Of a stretch of 64,000 nucleotides of DNA, positions 59,782 to 64,000 are shown in pieces (the first letter of the stretch is position 1; every line of letters begins with the position of its first letter). Under the pieces are notes generated by a model. That model was not told the origin of the DNA, did no database searches, and saw only the letters and a list, made by a program, of their open reading frames with translations. The DNA lies in assembly GCA_900473685.1 (NCBI GenBank), contig UCNE01000025.1, forward strand, positions 1-64,000. The letters are read 5' to 3'. The stretch comes from Hyphomicrobiales bacterium. Lineage in GTDB: Bacteria > Pseudomonadota > Alphaproteobacteria > Rhizobiales > Rhizobiaceae. The position numbers were made by a program, and so were the translations under genes.

Positions 59782-59949
59782 TCACAGCGTGTGACGTTCG
59801 GCTGCAGCCTCGATCTCGCCTTCGCGGGATGATGTCAGCAGGTCGTTGTCATAAGTCGTGTCGATGCGCACCATGTCCGACAGCATCAAAAGGGCGAAGA
59901 GCGCCGAAAGGGCCCAGGCCGCGTATTCCAGAATAGTCCAGATATCCAT
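59782..59949 (-). CDS. Very small single-helix membrane protein (55 aa)
   Basis: 55 residues: ATG at 59949, TGA at 59782-59784. One helix occupies about residues 5-23 (TILEYAAWALSALFALLML), followed by an acidic soluble tail (DLLTSSREGEIEAAAERH). It fits exactly between the 127-residue gene and the permease gene with 10-base gaps on either side, and codon use resembles its neighbours, which supports a real gene. A subunit or regulator of the APC permease is inferred; no family recognised. Confidence 0.75.
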   Translation of the reverse strand: MDIWTILEYAAWALSALFALLMLSDMVRIDTTYDNDLLTSSREGEIEAAAERHTL

Positions 59950-59959
59950 TGGTGCCCCA

Positions 59960-60343
59960 CTATCTCTTTTTGACGCCGAAGCGTTCGGCGATGACGTCGC
60001 GATATTCCTTGTCCGACAACCGCACCACCAGCACGAAATATCCGATCACCAGGATTGCCATGACCACGAGGGCCATCCAGCTGAACGAATAATCGAAACG
60101 GGCGGTAATGATGTCGTTGGCGGCGGCCGGGTCCGTCACGCCAAGGGCCGCCCATTGCTGCTGCTCGGTGGCATTCTGGCCAAGGGCTTCCCATGTCGGG
60201 TTGGCGATAGGCGCGGGGGTCTTGGCCGCACCGGCAAGGCCAAGATAGAGCGGAAGATAGAGCGCACCGACGGTCAGGACCAGAAGGGTAATGACGTCGA
60301 AAATCTGCCCGGCAAAACTCTGTTTCGGCGGTTTGTAAGCCAT
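59960..60343 (-). CDS. Small two-helix membrane protein (127 aa)
   Basis: 127 residues, ATG after GGAGGGG. Two hydrophobic helices (IFDVITLLVLTVGALYLPLYL, about 14-34; WMALVVMAILVIGYFVLVVRL, about 88-108) flank a polar, Gln/Ala-rich loop of about 50 residues with WEALGQNATEQQQWAALGV. The C-terminus is basic. Lies between the 103- and 55-residue genes in a tight operon. Likely a transporter accessory; unrecognised. Confidence 0.78.
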   Translation of the reverse strand: MAYKPPKQSFAGQIFDVITLLVLTVGALYLPLYLGLAGAAKTPAPIANPTWEALGQNATEQQQWAALGVTDPAAANDIITARFDYSFSWMALVVMAILVIGYFVLVVRLSDKEYRDVIAERFGVKKR

Positions 60344-60352
60344 GATCCCCTC

Positions 60353-60664
60353 CTAACGCCGGCGACGGCGCATCTCGTCGAGATGCTTGAGGTCGAGCCC
60401 GTAGATGAAATGCTTGTCCTCGTGATAGTGCCGCAGCATCGCCACAATGGCGGCGGTGTTGAACACCAGAACCAGGCCACAGGCGGTCGTCAGGATGATG
60501 CGGATGGCAGGTACGGAGATGTACGGCCAGATCGTCACCAGCGCGAACACCATGGTGCACCACAGCACAGTTATGAAGACAATCAAGCCTGCCCTGTCGC
60601 GGGAATGCATCCGGTCGATGCGCGTCGCAAGGTGCGCGTCGGCACCCGCCTCGTGGATTATCAT
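60353..60664 (-). CDS. Small two-helix membrane protein (103 aa)
   Basis: 103 residues, ATG after GGGAGGAA. Two helices (GLIVFITVLWCTMVFALVTI, about 27-46; IRIILTTACGLVLVFNTAAIV, about 54-74) are flanked by a charged N-terminus and a strongly basic tail (MRRRRR). First of the three small membrane genes, 35 bases downstream of a perfect palindrome at 60699-60713. Unrecognised. Confidence 0.78.
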   Translation of the reverse strand: MIIHEAGADAHLATRIDRMHSRDRAGLIVFITVLWCTMVFALVTIWPYISVPAIRIILTTACGLVLVFNTAAIVAMLRHYHEDKHFIYGLDLKHLDEMRRRRR

Positions 60665-61000
60665 GCGTTCCTCCCAGAATACGCCTTCAAGTCCAATATT
60701 GCCTTAAAGGCAAATTATTTTCCTACAACGAATATTGCGCCTCGCTCGATTGGTCAAGGCAGCCATGCGCCAAAATGCCGCATTTAGCAAAAAAGAAGCC
60801 AATAATGAGCGGCCTCGCCCCCTGAACCAGGCGGGTGCAACACGCTCCCTTAAAATTAGGATTGACTGCTTCAACTATGATGAAATGCGCAGACAGACCG
60901 GCTCAACTTGCAGAAGCCAATCGGCAAATGCCTTCGCGCCACAATGCAGCGACAATCCTTTGACGCCGGCTGCGGCGTTGAACTGCCGGGATGCGCCGCG
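60665..61000. other. Intergenic region before small membrane-protein operon
   Basis: 336 bases after the glutamine-synthetase-family stop. The left part is AT-rich and carries the palindrome at 60699-60713; a promoter for the downstream genes is likely here. No credible gene or T-tract terminator is seen. Confidence 0.6.
60699..60713. promoter_or_regulatory. Perfect 15-bp palindrome TTGCCTTAAAGGCAA
   Basis: Seven-base arms around one central A, 35 bases upstream of the 103-residue gene start. Position and symmetry suggest an operator for the membrane-protein/permease genes. The binding protein is not in the adjacent sequence. Confidence 0.5.
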
Positions 61001-62353
61001 TTAAACGCTGTGCAGGTAGCTCGCATATTCCAGGTCGGAAATATCGCGGTTGAACACGGCAAGTTCCTGGCGTTTGCAGGTCGAGAACATCTCGATCAGT
61101 TTCGGCTGGAAAATCCGTTTGACGATCTCGCTTTGCTCGAAGAGATCGAGAGCAGTCGGCCATGTTGCGGGAAGGGACTGCGCATCGCTGGCGTAGGTGT
61201 TGCCTGCCGTTGGCGCAGGCGGTTCAGCGTGCCGGGTGATCCCGTCGATTGCCGCTCCCAGAATGGCTGCGATTACGAGATAAGGGTTGGCATCGATGCC
61301 AGCGACCCGGTGTTCAATACGGCGGGCAACAGAAGGTCCGCCAGGAATGCGAATTGCGGCCGTGCGGTTTTCGTAACCCCAGGCGGCCGTGGTGGGCGCC
61401 AGGCTATCCGGGCAGAGCCTGCGAAACGAATTCAGATGGGGCGCAAACAGAGCGGTGCAATCGGGCATGGCGTCGATCAGTCCGGCCACGGCCTGCCGCA
61501 TCAGAACCGTGCCTTCGGGGCCGCCATTATCGAAGACATTGCGGCCTTGCGCATCGACGATGCTGAAATGCACATGCAAGCCGCTGCCGGAATGGGCAGG
61601 GTAGGGCTTGGCCATGAAAGTCGCAGCAAACCCGTGCTTGCGCGCCATGTTGCGAACAATCTGCTTGAAGAATACGGTATCGTCGGCCACCTTCAGCGCA
61701 TCGGGACCATGCATCAGGTTGAACTCGAACTGGCTCGGCCCGCTCTCTGAGGTCGCCGCATCGACGGCAACGCCGCAGGCAGCGGCCATCGCGTAGACAT
61801 CGTCGAGGAAAGGCCCGACCTCGGCCAGTTCCTCCAGCGAATAGATCGTATCCTTGGCATCCGCATGGCCGACCGGCATCCGGGTCAACGGTTTTGCCCT
61901 CGGTGACTTGGGATCGATCAGGTAGAACTCGACCTCCGTCGCGACGACGGGGGTCAGGTGAACCGCCTGAAACCTGTCGAGGATATCGGCCAAGGTGCGG
62001 CGCGGATCACCGAAGAAGGGCTCGCCGGTTTCCATCCGCATCCACATCGGCACGAATTGTGCCTGCGTTGTGGACCACGCCAAGGGGATCGGCCCACGCT
62101 CCGTCGGTTCGCAAATGCCGTCGAGATCGCCCTGATCCAGCGTCAGGGAGTTTGCAAAGACATCCGTTCCCCAGATATCGACACCGATGGACGACATCGG
62201 CATGCGGATGCCGTTCTTCAAGATTTTGCCGAGCGATGCGGCCTCGACGCGCTTGCCGCGAAAGCAGCCATTGAGATCGCATGTTGCCGCCAGAATATAA
62301 GCGCCACGCTCCGCTTCCTGTTCAGCAGGAAGGCCATGTTTTTCGTTGTTCAT
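61001..62353 (-). CDS. Glutamine synthetase family protein (gamma-glutamyl ligase type)
   Basis: 450 residues from ATG 62353 (GGAG six bases upstream of the second of two tandem ATGs). Beta-grasp N-domain with CDLNGCFRGKRV and catalytic domain with EVEFYLID, HSGSGLHVHFSI (ATP/ammonia-site His-rich block), HLNSFRRLCPD and AAWGYENRTAAIRIP. Absence of a typical GlnA adenylylation motif and divergence from GlnA suggest a PuuA/GlnA3/GlnT-like enzyme that gamma-glutamylates an amine such as ethanolamine or a polyamine, or another side branch. Probably linked to the APC permease downstream on the same strand. Confidence 0.88.
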   Translation of the reverse strand: MNNEKHGLPAEQEAERGAYILAATCDLNGCFRGKRVEAASLGKILKNGIRMPMSSIGVDIWGTDVFANSLTLDQGDLDGICEPTERGPIPLAWSTTQAQFVPMWMRMETGEPFFGDPRRTLADILDRFQAVHLTPVVATEVEFYLIDPKSPRAKPLTRMPVGHADAKDTIYSLEELAEVGPFLDDVYAMAAACGVAVDAATSESGPSQFEFNLMHGPDALKVADDTVFFKQIVRNMARKHGFAATFMAKPYPAHSGSGLHVHFSIVDAQGRNVFDNGGPEGTVLMRQAVAGLIDAMPDCTALFAPHLNSFRRLCPDSLAPTTAAWGYENRTAAIRIPGGPSVARRIEHRVAGIDANPYLVIAAILGAAIDGITRHAEPPAPTAGNTYASDAQSLPATWPTALDLFEQSEIVKRIFQPKLIEMFSTCKRQELAVFNRDISDLEYASYLHSV

Positions 62354-62393
62354 CATCTGCTCCGTAACGACTTCGGCATCGCGTAGATGTCTG

Positions 62394-62425
62394 CGGTTTC
62401 CGATCGGCAACATCGGAGGAAACCG
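62394..62425. promoter_or_regulatory. Hairpin in glutamine-synthetase-family leader
   Basis: CGGTTTCC (62394-62401) pairs with GGAAACCG (62418-62425), with inner GAT / ATC. It lies 41 bases upstream of the minus-strand start, so it could be an operator or an mRNA leader structure. Confidence 0.4.
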
Positions 62426-62563
62426 GCTGGGATGTCAACGGCGCAGCGGGCCTGGAGCCCCGATAGCCTTGAGATCACATTGGAAATTGTGTGCATCTGA
62501 GCTGCACGGTCTTCGGTGAAATCCGTGAACTCGCGATCCGGCTTGACCGTAACGCGTCATAAT

Positions 62564-62579
62564 TCAACTAAACGGTTGA
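62564..62579. promoter_or_regulatory. Putative ArsR-type operator, copy 1 (TCAACTAAACGGTTGA)
   Basis: TCAAC-N6-GTTGA palindrome. Its form matches operators of ArsR/SdpR-like repressors that control SRPBCC (AHSA1) genes; paired with copy 2, 39 bases away centre to centre. Confidence 0.6.
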
Positions 62580-62600
62580 CTATCTTCGCTGGCCGTATAT

Positions 62601-62620
62601 ATTCATCCATACGGTTGAAT
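62601..62620. promoter_or_regulatory. Putative ArsR-type operator, copy 2 (ATTCATCCATACGGTTGAAT)
   Basis: A 20-bp near-perfect palindrome, ATTCAnCC-ATAC-GGnTGAAT, 127 bases before the SRPBCC start. Shares CGGTTGA with copy 1. Confidence 0.65.
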
Positions 62621-62747
62621 GTTAAGCTCTCGACCGCAGGCTCCACACCGGAACAACGTCTGGATTGTCTGAAAACCTGAATGTCTCGATCCCGCAGGAT
62701 ACGCTTGCCGGGCAGATCGAGCTTTAACCGAAGGACTGGAGACCGCC

Positions 62748-63221
62748 ATGGACAATTTCACTGTGCGCTTTACCGTGACCCAGCCGCCGGCGGCGGCCTT
62801 TGCGGCAATCAACAATGTTCGTGGATGGTGGTCGGAGGCGATCGCAGGACCAACCGACAAGGCCGGCGGCGAATTCGATTATCACTATCAGGACATCCAT
62901 CTTTGCAAGATCCGGGTCACCGAACTCGTCCCAAACAGCAAAGTCGTCTGGCTCGTGCTCGCCAATTATTTCAGCTTCACGCAGGACGAAACCGAATGGA
63001 CCGGCACGCAGATTGTCTTCGACATTTCCCGCACCGGCGACCGGACGGAGGTTCGCATGACCCATGAAGGTTTGGTTCCCGATTACGAATGCTACGATGC
63101 CTGCTCTGAAGGCTGGACCACGTACGTTACCAAAAGTCTGCGGGCACTCATCGAGACTGGCAAGGGGACACCCAATGTCGGCGATCCGATAACGTCGAAA
63201 GAGCGGGCATTGACAGCCTGA
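62748..63221 (+). CDS. SRPBCC / AHSA1-like domain protein
   Basis: 157 residues, ATG within GGAGACCGCC context. A single START-like helix-grip fold (FTVRFTVTQPPAAAFAAINN; GWWSEAIAGPT; KVVWLVLANYF; the terminal helix-grip WTTYVTKSLRALIETG) is seen, with the cavity able to bind a small hydrophobic ligand. AHSA1-like members usually lie next to an ArsR regulator. None is here, although two ArsR-type sites precede the gene. Cytoplasmic; ligand or partner unknown. Confidence 0.88.
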   Translation: MDNFTVRFTVTQPPAAAFAAINNVRGWWSEAIAGPTDKAGGEFDYHYQDIHLCKIRVTELVPNSKVVWLVLANYFSFTQDETEWTGTQIVFDISRTGDRTEVRMTHEGLVPDYECYDACSEGWTTYVTKSLRALIETGKGTPNVGDPITSKERALTA

Positions 63222-63384
63222 GGCGGCTTTGCTGACGGGTTGCCGGTGCCGGCGCCGGCAACATCATCCTTTGCGGCGGCGCGACATCCTCGTAGACTTC
63301 ACCCGCGAACGGCTCAATCTATCCACCTAACCGGCCGCCGGAACGGCTGGCAGAAGCATCGGGTCCTTGAAACGGAGACACGCC

Positions 63385-64000
63385 ATGCAAGCTTCTACCT
63401 ATCGCTGGGTCATCGTCGCTGCTGGCGGCCTGCTCGGCTGCCTCGCCATCGGCGCGGTGTTTTCCCTGCCAGTCTTTCTTTTCCCAATCGCAAGGGACAC
63501 AGGCTGGTCGGTCACCGGCATATCCAGTGCCATGACCATCGGTTTCCTTGCCATGGCGTTGGCCAGCATGGTCTGGGGCGCGCTGTCTGACCGGTGGGGG
63601 CCTCGCATTGTCGTACTGACCGGCTCCATCATCCTCACCGCCAGCCTGGCGGTCGCCAGTCGGGCCACATCGCTTGTCGAGTTCCAGCTGGTCTTCGGGC
63701 TCGTGGTCGGCGCAGCCACCGCTGCCATCTTCGCGCCGATGATGGCATGTGTCACCGGCTGGTTCGATACGCATCGCAGCCTTGCGGTCTCGCTCGTGTC
63801 CGCCGGTATGGGCATGGCGCCGATGACCATGTCGCCGCTCGCCGCCTGGCTCGTCTCCGTCTATGACTGGCGGACCTCGCTCCTCATCATCGCAGCGCTC
63901 GCCGCAGTCATCATGATCCCGGTTTCGTTTCTGGTCCGCAGTCCGCCAGCACAGGAGCATGAAAGCGCTGATGCCTCCGGTAGCGAGGGTCCACAATCCG
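63385..64000 (+). CDS. MFS transporter (partial, runs off right edge)
   Basis: ATG 63385 after GGAG; 205 codons to the window end. Six membrane helices are visible in the translated part (VIVAAGGLLGCLAIGAVFSL; GISSAMTIGFLAMALASMV; IVVLTGSIILTASLAVA; LVFGLVVGAATAAIFAPMM; LAVSLVSAGMGMAPMTMSPL; LLIIAALAAVIMIPVSFLV). The MFS loop 2-3 motif GALSDRWGPRIVV (G-x3-D-RxGxR type) and a six-residue signature in helix 4 are present. A cytoplasmic loop starts at the end (RSPPAQEHESAD). It resembles the oxalate/formate and monocarboxylate-type MFS branch, but the substrate is not determined. Confidence 0.9.
   Translation, partial: MQASTYRWVIVAAGGLLGCLAIGAVFSLPVFLFPIARDTGWSVTGISSAMTIGFLAMALASMVWGALSDRWGPRIVVLTGSIILTASLAVASRATSLVEFQLVFGLVVGAATAAIFAPMMACVTGWFDTHRSLAVSLVSAGMGMAPMTMSPLAAWLVSVYDWRTSLLIIAALAAVIMIPVSFLVRSPPAQEHESADASGSEGPQS

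Larger units (their letters stand above)
62354..62747. other. Divergent regulatory region
   Basis: 394 bases between the glutamine-synthetase-family gene and the SRPBCC gene. From left: a hairpin at 62394-62425, then two ArsR-type palindromes at 62564-62579 and 62601-62620. Open frames here are short and lack ribosome sites. Confidence 0.65.

Noticed and set aside
60665-61000. Possible sigma-54 promoter for the nitrogen-linked operon
   Set aside because: The best match on the minus strand (TGGCGCATGGCTGCC) deviates at conserved positions and spacing, so it was not called.
62619-62747. Remnant of an ArsR gene before the SRPBCC gene
   Set aside because: All three frames were read; only short unrelated peptides appear, with no winged-helix residues.
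62681-63067. 128-codon frame overlapping the SRPBCC gene start
   Set aside because: Arg-rich product without family features; the SRPBCC frame at 62748 has a clear fold.
1-64000. tRNA, rRNA, IS elements, phage genes or attachment sites
   Set aside because: Reading both strands showed no cloverleaf-like segment in gaps, no transposase or integrase motifs and no flanking terminal repeats.

Overview
The window reads as chromosome or large replicon of an alphaproteobacterium of the Rhizobiaceae type. GC is high. Gene content is typical of plant-associated rhizobia: many ABC, tripartite and SLC13-type uptake systems with private regulators, a type I secretion system with an RTX protein, and ATP-dependent hydantoinase genes. 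No rRNA, tRNA, transposase, integrase or CRISPR array is visible. The first 11 bases are a G run, probably a contig-edge artefact.

Region 1 (1-20.3 kb) is a surface and secretion island. It holds a stand-alone Hint-domain protein with a Tat-like leader, an RTX beta-helix protein, a GT2 glycosyltransferase, an unknown toroid-like protein, a WecG/TagA-type transferase and a WecC-type nucleotide-sugar dehydrogenase, followed by an L-2-hydroxyglutarate oxidase. Next come a type I secretion adaptor and ABC exporter, a small unknown protein, a CobW GTPase and a 1460-residue multidomain protein (dimethylformamidase-like plus three DUF4082 plus two cadherin-like domains). WecC plus WecG suggests a glycan containing N-acetylmannosaminuronic acid, made beside exported surface proteins.

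Region 2 (20.3-26.1 kb) holds an SLC13-like anion transporter with a clear terminator, a glycerate kinase, a secreted S8 protease, and a divergent ECF sigma / membrane anti-sigma pair.

Region 3 (26.3-38.5 kb, all minus) is a long catabolic operon: XRE-cupin regulator, family 5 binding protein, dipeptide-type ABC transporter, GAF protein, HyuA, HyuB, Asp/Glu/hydantoin racemase-like protein and M24 peptidase. It looks like uptake and opening of a cyclic amide or peptide-like compound. Two copies of a TTTTTAGTATKACT motif lie upstream of the regulator.

Region 4 (38.8-44 kb) is a TctCBA tripartite carboxylate transporter with a PrpF/GalD-family isomerase and a divergent LysR regulator. Region 5 (44-46.3 kb) holds cell-envelope genes: an OmpA-like lipoprotein, an L,D-transpeptidase and an unknown secreted protein.

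Region 6 (46.4-57.35 kb) is a pectin/rhamnogalacturonan oligosaccharide operon: GH105, KduI, an unrecognised 827-residue protein, a sugar ABC transporter and KduD, with a divergent LacI regulator. Oligosaccharides would be imported, the unsaturated uronate released by GH105, and the product isomerised and reduced by KduI and KduD towards KDG. The 827-residue protein is the best candidate for an undescribed enzyme.

Region 7 (57.35-64 kb) holds a glutamine synthetase-family gene followed on the same strand by three very small membrane proteins, an APC-family permease and two more membrane proteins. An SRPBCC gene with two ArsR-type palindromes and the start of an MFS transporter close the window. 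The permease and its small companions are the best candidate for an undescribed multi-subunit uptake system.
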